This document shows positions 7,441 through 13,233 of a stretch of DNA of 14,651 nucleotides, one piece after another. The notes beneath the pieces were generated by a model, which was given only the letters and a program-made list of their open reading frames with translations, had not been told where the DNA came from and made no database searches. Source of the stretch: Clostridia bacterium (lineage in GTDB: Bacteria > Bacillota > Clostridia > Christensenellales > Aristaeellaceae); contig JAFSZW010000526.1 in assembly GCA_017458865.1 (NCBI GenBank), positions 1 through 14,651 on the forward strand, given 5' to 3'. The first letter of the stretch is position 1. Every line of letters starts with the position of its first letter. Both the position numbers and the translations under genes were made by a program.

Positions 7441-7543
7441 ACGAATAAGTCACTTCTTTTGACTGACAGGTAGAACCAGTCTGTCTTCTTTACCAAGAGG
7501 CTGGTTTCCTGCATATCCATCTGTTCTCAGGATCATGTTTAGC

Positions 7544-7663
7544 CGGCATCAGGGGCATTTAAATGTCTCTATCTGCTGTCCCGGTGCACACACCTCTGCA
7601 TATCAGACGGAACAGGAGGGGCATTGTATCCCTCATGACAGGGATTATTTCACGTCGATGCCG
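7544..7663 (-). ncRNA. candidate structured leader RNA upstream of the CHAP gene
   Basis: The approximately 240-nt leader of the CHAP gene (about 7441-7680) holds nested pairings. P1 is CGGCATC (7663-7657) with GATGCCG (7550-7544). P2 is ATCCCT/AGGGAT (7645-7628). P3 is CTGTTCC (7615-7609) with GGGACAG (7582-7576), enclosing two hairpins, TCTG/CAGA (7607-7595) and GGTG/CACC (7594-7583), with only one unpaired base at the junction. P3 has a G-U pair on the minus strand that would be an A-C mismatch on the plus strand, so the minus strand is the likely transcript. The direct repeat AATGCCCCT occurs at 7625-7617 and 7559-7551. Nearer the start codon, AACCAG/CTGGTT (7506-7474) competes with GACAG/CTGTC. 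I do not recognise a known riboswitch class. Confidence 0.45.
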
Positions 7664-7686
7664 AAAGCCGGATATCCAGCATCCAC

Positions 7687-7715
7687 ATCTTACCAGTATC
7701 GCAAAATGATTTCAA
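7687..7715 (-). promoter_or_regulatory. probable promoter of the CHAP gene and its leader
   Basis: On the minus strand TTGAAA (7715-7710), a 17-nt spacer and TAAGAT (7692-7687) preceded by TGG make a plausible extended -10 promoter. Transcription would start near 7680, just before the first helix of the structured leader, which supports both calls. The -10 matches only 4 of 6 bases. Confidence 0.55.
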
Positions 7716-7797
7716 GCTGCCCACTGTGTTTTTTTGACACGGTCAGGATCCGATTTTATAGGGCTTTTATGAACGGTACAACTGCATACAAAGAGCT

Positions 7798-7824
7798 AAA
7801 GGCCCCTGCACTATGGCAGAGGCC
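7798..7824 (-). terminator. terminator of the flavoprotein / zinc-ribbon operon
   Basis: In transcript sense GGCCTCTGC (7824-7816), a 6-nt loop and GCAGGGGCC (7809-7801) form a 9-bp stem with one G-U pair. It is followed by TTT and then a mixed T-rich stretch, about 40 nt after the stop codon at 7862. Confidence 0.75.
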
Positions 7825-7861
7825 CTGTGTTTACAGACAATTCAGAGAAAAGTCGTTCGGG

Positions 7862-8707
7862 TTACGGACGACGCGGACCGTTCGGCCCGTAGATGCCACC
7901 AGGTCCGGTGACGGGCGTCGTGTGCTTCCGCGGCGCGGTTTGAGGACCGCCGGGACCGGGATTGTGGACAGGCGGATTTGGAACTGGCGGCCTGGGTGCT
8001 GCCGGCCGCTGCGGCTGACGGTTATTAACCGGCGGGTGCGGCGGTGTATTTACCGGCGGCCGGGGCTGCCTGGGCGGATTTGGAACTGGCGGCTTTGGCG
8101 CTCTCGGCGGCGGTGGTGGCGGCGCTGAAGTACGGTGAGTGCCAAAGATTGCTCCCCATGCTGTCTTGGGCGGAGGTGTACGCCTCGTAGAAGGACGAAA
8201 CAGGAAGGAGAATGGATTCGGCTGGGCCCACCGGATAATATTGTTCACCTGGTTGATGTCTGTCAGGGTGCCGAGGATGGCGGCAGCATCTGACAGGAAG
8301 GAGCCGGAACTGCTGAAAACAGAACCGGTTGCGTACCGGCTGAAGTCGACATATGCGTTCTTGTTGTCACAGATCGCCGCGTTCATGCCGTAATCCGTGA
8401 GCACCTGTGCAATACAGACAGCCTGCGGACGCGTCAGGTTCCGGGCAATCTCGACAGGCATGGCGTCAATCAGTGAACCTGCACTGGTAAGGGTGTAGCC
8501 AAGCAGATCGCGCAGGACTTCCTTGCTCAGGGCTTTTGTGCAGTCGCCCTTGTCAACGAGGATGACCCGGTAGATGGCGCTGGCCGGAATAACGGGGACC
8601 GTGGGAGCTGCTGCAGTGACGGTCGCATTGCTCAGGCTTTGACCACAGTTGGGGCAGAAATTGGCTGCCGTGGTGATCTGCGTGCCGCAGTTGGGACAGA
8701 ATGCCAT
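7862..8707 (-). CDS. zinc-ribbon protein with L7/L12-C-terminal-like domain and proline-rich tail
   Basis: The 281-residue product has three parts. Residues 4-22 are a zinc ribbon, CPNCG-x13-CPNCG. About residues 45-115 resemble the C-terminal domain of ribosomal protein L7/L12 or the ClpS fold: YRVILVDKGD, a KEVLRDLLG helix, LIDAMPVEIARN, an alanine-rich helix and GMNAAI. That match is my pattern reading, not a search result. From about residue 170 the chain is almost all proline, arginine, asparagine and glycine (PPPPPP, KPPVPNPP, RPPVPNPP) and should be disordered. There is no signal peptide or membrane helix, so it should be cytoplasmic. The ATG follows GGAGG by 6 nt. It lies 51 bp after the flavoprotein gene without a terminator between, so the two are probably cotranscribed. 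Function unknown; protein-protein scaffolding is possible. Confidence 0.75.
   Translation of the reverse strand: MAFCPNCGTQITTAANFCPNCGQSLSNATVTAAAPTVPVIPASAIYRVILVDKGDCTKALSKEVLRDLLGYTLTSAGSLIDAMPVEIARNLTRPQAVCIAQVLTDYGMNAAICDNKNAYVDFSRYATGSVFSSSGSFLSDAAAILGTLTDINQVNNIIRWAQPNPFSFLFRPSTRRTPPPKTAWGAIFGTHRTSAPPPPPPRAPKPPVPNPPRQPRPPVNTPPHPPVNNRQPQRPAAPRPPVPNPPVHNPGPGGPQTAPRKHTTPVTGPGGIYGPNGPRRP
7971..8092. repeat. in-frame 20-bp direct repeat in the proline-rich tail
   Basis: The same 20 bases occur at 7971-7990 and 8073-8092, exactly 102 bp (34 codons) apart, encoding the shared PPVPNPP block. This points to duplication within the tail rather than only codon bias. Confidence 0.8.
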
Positions 8708-8758
8708 AATGAACCTCCTTTTTGATGATATCTTGCAGCCAAATAATAAAGGCAGAGT

Positions 8759-9616
8759 TTACTTTTTGTCAAGGTAGGATACAGCAGACAGTGCAGCAAT
8801 GTTGCCCTCTCCTGCAGCCTTGATATACTGGAAAGGCTGACCTACGACATCGCCGCATGCGAAGCATCCGGGAATGCTGGTGCACATGGTTCTGTCAACC
8901 TTAATGAAGTTTCCGTCCACAAGCTCAAGACCGGGGACGAGCTGACCGGGCGAAATGCTCTCGCGCAGGACGAAGACACCGTCTGCCGGATAGGCATTTT
9001 CCTTCGTGACAACCAGCCGTTTGCCGTCCTTCTCGTCTATGGAGGTGACGATGTCCCGGATAACCTGCACGGATTCGGGCAGATCGGGTGTGTCACGGTA
9101 CATGGGGAAATACAGCACTTCACTGCAGATCTCAGAGAGGAATCTGGCCTCCGCTTCCTCGGATTTACTGTAACCGATCACAGCAGCGGATTTGCCGCGG
9201 TAAAGCGGGGCATCGCAGGTGGCACAGTAACTGACACCGCGCCCCAGGAGCTTTTCCTCACCGGGCAGCGGCTTGCCGGCAACAACGCCGGATGCCAGGA
9301 TGACGGTGGAAGACTCGTAGATTTCCTTGCCGCCCTGAAGTGCAAAGTAATCGCCCATGGCATAGATGCTCGCAATACGGTCCTCCGTAATGCTGATTTC
9401 CATGCTGTCCAGGTGTGCCTTGAGCGCACTGGCAAGGTCCGCACCGGAAACGCCCGGGAAACCCGGATAGTTGTGAATGGCGTGTGCCTTGACCAGCTTG
9501 GAACTCAGGGATTTGCTTCCAATAAGCAGGATGGATTTGTTGCGGATTTTAGAGGTGATGGCAGCCGAAACGCCGCCGGGGCCGGTGCCGATAATGGCAA
9601 TATCATAACGTGGCAT
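8759..9616 (-). CDS. thioredoxin-reductase-like flavoprotein, possibly ferredoxin-dependent
   Basis: The 285-residue product has the low-molecular-weight thioredoxin reductase fold: FAD-binding GTGPGG (10-15), NYPGFPGVSG, the redox pair C131-A-T-C134, and C-terminal ACGDV (253-257) with AAGEGNIAALSA. The disulfide would reduce thioredoxin or a related protein in the cytoplasm. Unlike NADPH-dependent enzymes, the second Rossmann motif is degenerate (GYSKSE at 148-153 instead of GxGxxA), and the HRRxxxR block is absent (YFPMYRDTPD). Loss of these motifs characterises the ferredoxin-dependent flavin thioredoxin reductases described in clostridia, so that is my preferred reading. A disulfide reductase with another donor is also possible. 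The ATG at 9616 follows AGGAGG by 6 nt; the longer frame to 9718 lacks support. It heads an operon with the zinc-ribbon gene. Confidence 0.82.
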   Translation of the reverse strand: MPRYDIAIIGTGPGGVSAAITSKIRNKSILLIGSKSLSSKLVKAHAIHNYPGFPGVSGADLASALKAHLDSMEISITEDRIASIYAMGDYFALQGGKEIYESSTVILASGVVAGKPLPGEEKLLGRGVSYCATCDAPLYRGKSAAVIGYSKSEEAEARFLSEICSEVLYFPMYRDTPDLPESVQVIRDIVTSIDEKDGKRLVVTKENAYPADGVFVLRESISPGQLVPGLELVDGNFIKVDRTMCTSIPGCFACGDVVGQPFQYIKAAGEGNIAALSAVSYLDKK

Positions 9617-9649
9617 ATGGGTCCTCCTGTTCGGGGTCAGGTGCTCTGA

Positions 9650-9695
9650 CTGTCTGCGCATGGGCCGGCTTTGAAAGCATCCGGCGGACAGACAG
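9650..9695 (-). other. hairpin in the flavoprotein leader
   Basis: The approximately 97-nt leader can form an outer 7-bp helix (CTGTCTG 9695-9689 with CAGACAG 9656-9650) around an inner 5-bp helix (GCCGG 9685-9681 with CCGGC 9668-9664). It ends about 20 nt before the AGGAGG box. No known riboswitch is recognised. Confidence 0.4.
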
Positions 9696-9720
9696 CACTG
9701 GCACAGAATGGTCTGCACTT

Positions 9721-9749
9721 ATTTTACGCAATTTGATCATGAGGGTCAA
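9721..9749 (-). promoter_or_regulatory. promoter of the flavoprotein / zinc-ribbon operon
   Basis: TTGACC (9749-9744), a 17-nt spacer and TAAAAT (9726-9721) on the minus strand match 10 of 12 consensus bases. The start point would be near 9714, inside the in-frame N-terminal extension, which rules out the longer start at 9718. Confidence 0.78.
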
Positions 9750-9771
9750 GCTTAAGACAGCCTGTAAACAT

Positions 9772-9811
9772 CCGGAGCCTCCGGCATTTGTCACGGGGCG
9801 GATTTCATCCG
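9772..9811. promoter_or_regulatory. two inverted repeats between divergent promoters (possible operators)
   Basis: CCGGAG-C-CTCCGG (9772-9784) and CGGAT-TTC-ATCCG (9799-9811) lie between the flavoprotein promoter and the TIR promoter, starting 15 bp apart. Both share a CCGGA/CGGAT-like half. They could bind a regulator of either gene; no regulator gene is present in the window. Confidence 0.35.
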
Positions 9812-9838
9812 GGGATTGTGCTGCCATTCAAATGGCGC

Positions 9839-9867
9839 TTGATTCCGCCGGAACTTCCCAATATAAT
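9839..9867 (+). promoter_or_regulatory. strong promoter of the TIR-Sel1 gene
   Basis: TTGATT (9839-9844), a 17-nt spacer and a perfect TATAAT (9862-9867) match 10 of 12 consensus bases. The start would be near 9874, with a leader of about 43 nt to the ATG at 9917. This excludes the longer reading frame that opens at 9788. Confidence 0.82.
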
Positions 9868-9916
9868 GAGACCTGTACCGGTCAATCATAGCAGACCGGG
9901 TAAGGAGATAATGTGT

Positions 9917-11461
9917 ATGGACGAGTTCCTCTATGATGCGTTTATCAGTTACAGCCACCGGGACATGAAATGGGGCCGCTGGCTGCAGCGCAGGCTGGAG
10001 CACTTTGCCCTTCCGGCAGACATTCGTGCGGCACGCGGCAGTGAGGAGAAGCATCTGCGGGTGTTCAGGGATCAGACAGATCTGGCGGGGATTGAATTGC
10101 AGGAATCGCTCAGGAAATCCATGGAACAGTCGCGGTACCAGATTGTGATCTGTTCACCGGACAGTGCCCGCTCGAAATGGGTGGGAGAGGAGATCCGGTA
10201 CTTCAAGTCACTGGGACGTGCAGCGTATATCATCCCATTTGTCGTTGCGGGTGAACCGGAAAGCGATCATCCGGAACGGGAGTGCTATCATGAGGAGCTT
10301 CGAAACGTTGAGGACAAGCACCTGCTGGGTGCAAACATCCAGGAACTGGGAAAGAACAAGGCATTCCTGCGGCTGACGGCCATTTTGCTGGATATCCGGT
10401 TTGACCGCCTGATCAACCGCGCAAAGCAGCACAGGCGGCGCGTCGCCCTGACTGCCGGCACTGTGGCCATTGTGATCCTCGCGGTTGTTGGCATCCTGCT
10501 GTGGGAAAACCACAAGGTCAATGTGGAAAACGATGCCCTTTCCTATGACATTTACGGTGCAGCGATCCTGTCCATCGGCAGCAAGAATGTCTTTGAACCG
10601 GAGGATGTGGCGTTCCTTGAGGTATCTGCCAAGGCAGGAAATGCAGATGCGATGCTGTACCTGGCCTACTGCTACAAGGAAGGCATGGGAACGGAGAAGG
10701 ATGAGGCGACTGCATTCAAGTGGTTTCTGCAGGCGGCAAACGCGCCGTTTGATGAGCAGGATGAGGCGAAACGAAAATTGAATGCGACGGCCATGGCGGC
10801 AGTCGGGAACTGCTATGGAAATGCCATTGGGACAGAGGAGGATCTGGAGCAGTCGTTTGCCTGGTATCTGCGCGCAGCCGAGGCAGGGAATGCGGATGCA
10901 ATGCTCATTGTTGGCCTGTACTATGAATCCGGTACAGGGGTTGATCAGAATCTTGAAACGGCGTTTCAGTATTTTCTCATGGCAGCCAATGCCGGAAATG
11001 AAATGGGGATGTACAATACCGCAACCTGTTACCTGCTTGGCAATGGAGTCAAGGAGAATGCGGAGCAGGCATTTGTCTGGGCACAGAAACTGGCTGAGCG
11101 GAACAATCCGGGCGGCATGTACAATCTGGCTGTGATGTATCAGTTTGGAAGGGGAACAGAGGAGAATCCGGAGCTTGCCTATACCTGGTACAGGCGCGCA
11201 GCAGATGCCGGCTCGCCGGATGCGATGTTTATGGCCGGCTGGTGCATAGAAAACCATTACGGGATAAGCAATGTGGCACTCGAATGGTACCTGAGGGCTG
11301 CGGAGCAGGGCAATGAAATGGCGATGGAGGCCGCGCAGCGTATTCTGGGTAAAACTGCGACTGATGCACCAGAGGGACTGCCGACAGGGACAGAGGCTGG
11401 CCTGGCAGCAGATGCACGGGAGCCGGTAGCCGGGAACCAGATGGAAAACGAACAGGAATAG
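9917..11461 (+). CDS. TIR domain - transmembrane - Sel1-repeat protein
   Basis: The 514-residue product starts with a TIR domain (about 4-160): YDAFISYSHRD, HLRVFRDQTDL, and SPDSARSKWVGEEIRYF. There E92, four residues after W88, sits where catalytic TIRs place their glutamate, so NAD+ cleavage is possible. After KQHRRR (170-175) comes a single membrane helix (about 176-196). Then about six Sel1 repeats (about 240-465) follow, each with an A-x-x-x-L-G/A-x-x-Y and A-x-x-W-x-x-x-A-A pattern, and a short acidic tail. The basic cluster before the helix and the lack of a signal peptide predict TIR inside and repeats outside. The ATG at 9917 is 9 nt after AAGGAG; ATG 9911 is too close to it. The gene stands alone with its own promoter. 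A signalling or defence role is inference from the family; no partner gene is adjacent. Confidence 0.88.
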   Translation: MDEFLYDAFISYSHRDMKWGRWLQRRLEHFALPADIRAARGSEEKHLRVFRDQTDLAGIELQESLRKSMEQSRYQIVICSPDSARSKWVGEEIRYFKSLGRAAYIIPFVVAGEPESDHPERECYHEELRNVEDKHLLGANIQELGKNKAFLRLTAILLDIRFDRLINRAKQHRRRVALTAGTVAIVILAVVGILLWENHKVNVENDALSYDIYGAAILSIGSKNVFEPEDVAFLEVSAKAGNADAMLYLAYCYKEGMGTEKDEATAFKWFLQAANAPFDEQDEAKRKLNATAMAAVGNCYGNAIGTEEDLEQSFAWYLRAAEAGNADAMLIVGLYYESGTGVDQNLETAFQYFLMAANAGNEMGMYNTATCYLLGNGVKENAEQAFVWAQKLAERNNPGGMYNLAVMYQFGRGTEENPELAYTWYRRAADAGSPDAMFMAGWCIENHYGISNVALEWYLRAAEQGNEMAMEAAQRILGKTATDAPEGLPTGTEAGLAADAREPVAGNQMENEQE

Positions 11462-11512
11462 CGGGATTGGACGTCTGTTTCGCGCTGTCACTGACCGGGA
11501 ATGAAATGCCCC

Positions 11513-11541
11513 TGTTCAGCAGGCGGCACAGGATGTATAAT
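11513..11541 (+). promoter_or_regulatory. probable promoter of the exporter operon
   Basis: A perfect TATAAT (11536-11541) lies about 100 nt before the adaptor start codon; the -35 at the right distance (TGTTCA, 11513-11518) is poor. The following leader carries a 9-bp hairpin with one bulged G (11582-11591 with 11607-11615). No clear terminator for the TIR gene is visible between 11462 and this site, so some read-through is possible. Confidence 0.45.
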
Positions 11542-11642
11542 CGGGCATACATATACAGCCTGAGCAGAAATAAAGATTGTGCCAGGGCAGCACCCTGCAT
11601 TGCCAGGCTGCCTGGGATGCTCAGGCGGAAAGGGAAGAGCGA

Positions 11643-12536
11643 ATGGCGGGAAACAGGAAAAGCGGCGCCAGCCGGGTTGTGGTCATCATCGTACTGGTGC
11701 TGCTTGCAGCGGCCGGTTTCTATATCATGCGAAACAGGAATACCGGAACGGTTCAGTACAGGGAAGAAACGGCGGCAGTGGGATCTGTCGAGGCAAAATA
11801 CAGTTTTACCGGTGAGATCAAGGCGCCAAATGCGGAAACGATAACGGCGGAGAGTGCGGGCACTGTCAGGGATGTCTATGCGGCAGCCAATCAGACGGTT
11901 GGCAAGGGAGAGCGCATCGTCCGAATGGAGGACGGGACAACCTATAAGTCGGATATTGCCGGTGAACTCACAGCACTCCCGGTTCACAAAGGGGACTACA
12001 TGGAGAGCGGTCAGACGATCGCAGTGATTATGAATCTTGACCGTCTGGAAGTTGAGATCTCCATAGACGAATATGACGTGGATGCGGTATCCATCGGGTC
12101 CCGGGTTGAGGTGACCGTTACCGCGCTGGACCGGGTTTGCGAGGGTACTGTTACAGCGCTCAACAAGCAGGCGGATACCAGCGGGCAGATCGCCTATTAC
12201 ACGGCAACGGTTCAGGTTGAGACATCGCCGGACATTCTGCCCGGCATGCAGGTTGAGGCGCTGCTGGTCAGGCAGTCTGTTCATGATGTGGTCGTGGTCC
12301 ATGCGCAGGCACTCCAGTTTACCGAGCAGAATGAGGCGTATGTACTTGTCTCGGATGGAAAAGGCGGACAGGCCATGCGCCAGGTGGATACCGGTCTGAC
12401 AGATGGGATCATGGTGGAAATCAAAGACGGACTTGCCGAGGGAGAAACCGTCTATTATGTCGACCGCGATACCAGCCTTGAAGACCTGGTGAGGACGTTC
12501 GGCGGATCCTCCCGCAGGATGAACGGGAACCGGTGA
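11643..12536 (+). CDS. efflux adaptor subunit (HlyD/MacA/YknX-like), hairpin-less
   Basis: The 297-residue product has a membrane anchor (about 11-29), then a lipoyl-like domain whose two halves (ITAESAGTVRDV near 67-78 and DIAGELTALPVHKGDYMESG near 104-123) are joined by only about 15 residues. A beta-barrel domain (about 134-200, LEVEISIDEYDV, GSRVEVTV) and a C-terminal membrane-proximal domain (VDTGLTDG, GLAEGETV) follow. This is the adaptor fold of MacAB-type ABC exporters, but without the alpha-helical hairpin that contacts an outer-membrane channel, as expected for a monoderm. The start ATG 11643 follows a purine-rich AAGGGAAGAG stretch and places the anchor at the N-terminus; an in-frame ATG 22 codons upstream adds no homologous sequence. 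The ATPase gene follows within 7 bp. Confidence 0.83.
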   Translation: MAGNRKSGASRVVVIIVLVLLAAAGFYIMRNRNTGTVQYREETAAVGSVEAKYSFTGEIKAPNAETITAESAGTVRDVYAAANQTVGKGERIVRMEDGTTYKSDIAGELTALPVHKGDYMESGQTIAVIMNLDRLEVEISIDEYDVDAVSIGSRVEVTVTALDRVCEGTVTALNKQADTSGQIAYYTATVQVETSPDILPGMQVEALLVRQSVHDVVVVHAQALQFTEQNEAYVLVSDGKGGQAMRQVDTGLTDGIMVEIKDGLAEGETVYYVDRDTSLEDLVRTFGGSSRRMNGNR

Positions 12537-12543
12537 GGTGAGC

Positions 12544-13233
12544 ATGTCGACGTATTTTTCCATGCGTGATATTGTGAAAACGTATCACGTCGGCGATGAG
12601 GACCAGATGGTTCTGAAACATGTGAACCTTGATATTGAGGAGGGAGAATTTCTCTCCATCCTGGGGCCCTCCGGCTCCGGTAAATCGACCATGATGAACA
12701 TCATCGGATGTCTGGATACGCCGACCTCAGGGGAGTACATCCTGAAAGACCGGAAGATCGGCAGCCTGAACCAGCACCAGCTGTCCCAGATCCGGTGCCA
12801 TGAAATCGGGTTTGTTTTCCAGCAGTTTCAGCTATTGCCGCGGATGGATGCCATGGAGAATGTGGAGCTGCCGCTGATTTATGCGGGCATGGGCCTTGAT
12901 AAGCGGCGGCAGCTGGCACGGAAAATGCTGATCCGGGTCGGATTGGCGGACCGGATGCATCATTATCCGAACCAGCTCTCCGGCGGACAGCAGCAGCGCG
13001 TTGCAATTGCCAGAGCACTGGCGGTCAATCCGACGCTCCTCCTGGCAGATGAACCCACTGGCGCACTGGATCAGGCGACAGGCCGGCAGGTCATGGAGCT
13101 GTTCCAGGAACTCAATGATGAGGGCAGGACAGTGATCATGATCACGCATGATCTGGCGATTGCCAGGCATGCCAGACGCATCGTCAACATTCTGGACGGC
13201 GTCCTGACGGAGGGAGTGAGCGAGTATGATTAA
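12544..13233 (+). CDS. ABC exporter ATPase (MacB/LolD/YknY-like)
   Basis: The 229-residue product is an ABC ATPase of the LolD/MacB subfamily: Walker A GPSGSGKST (41-49), Q-loop VFQQFQLLP (91-99), signature LSGGQQQR (145-152), Walker B LLLADEPTGALD (165-176), and H202 in ITHD. The ADEPTGALD block is characteristic of this mechanotransmission-type exporter group. It pairs with the FtsX-fold permease encoded next, with which it overlaps by 8 bp. I chose ATG 12544, 5 nt after GAGG; a GTG at 12538 would add two residues. The substrate is unknown: relatives handle antimicrobial peptides, toxins, macrolides or lipoproteins. Confidence 0.9.
   Translation: MSTYFSMRDIVKTYHVGDEDQMVLKHVNLDIEEGEFLSILGPSGSGKSTMMNIIGCLDTPTSGEYILKDRKIGSLNQHQLSQIRCHEIGFVFQQFQLLPRMDAMENVELPLIYAGMGLDKRRQLARKMLIRVGLADRMHHYPNQLSGGQQQRVAIARALAVNPTLLLADEPTGALDQATGRQVMELFQELNDEGRTVIMITHDLAIARHARRIVNILDGVLTEGVSEYD

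Noticed and set aside
7734..7762. Plus-strand TTGACA-N17-TATAGG promoter-like sequence
   Set aside because: The -35 is perfect but the -10 is weak, and nothing downstream on the plus strand looks like a gene or a terminated small RNA; probably chance, though an antisense transcript cannot be excluded.
7971..8110. Possible short tandem-repeat or CRISPR-like array in the GC-rich stretch
   Set aside because: The repeats are in-frame proline codons of the zinc-ribbon protein, with only one exact 20-bp duplication and no regular spacers.
7535..8128. Plus-strand open frame of 197 codons in the 7441-7861 gap
   Set aside because: It runs through the candidate leader RNA and terminator and continues antisense to the proline-rich tail, giving an Arg-rich nonsense C-terminus; no start signal is evident.
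9617..9718. N-terminal extension of the flavoprotein frame
   Set aside because: The Cys-rich extension precedes the FAD motif by about 40 residues, unlike the family, and the mapped promoter puts the RNA start inside it.
9788..9916. N-terminal extension of the TIR frame
   Set aside because: It begins upstream of the TTGATT-N17-TATAAT promoter, so it would not be transcribed, and the TIR domain begins right after ATG 9917.
10208..11491. Long minus-strand open frame (427 codons) opposite the TIR-Sel1 gene
   Set aside because: It is antisense to a clearly coding gene, has no recognisable domain, is rich in Cys, His and Arg as shadow frames are, and has no ribosome binding site or promoter I can support.
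11582..11615. Hairpin as a terminator for the TIR gene
   Set aside because: The stem has a bulge and no following T tract on either strand, and it lies downstream of the next gene's -10 box, so it is more likely part of that leader.
11229..12563. Long minus-strand open frame (444 codons) opposite the TIR end and the adaptor gene
   Set aside because: It spans two genes and their intergenic promoter, shows no domain, and its composition is that of the complement of a codon-biased gene.
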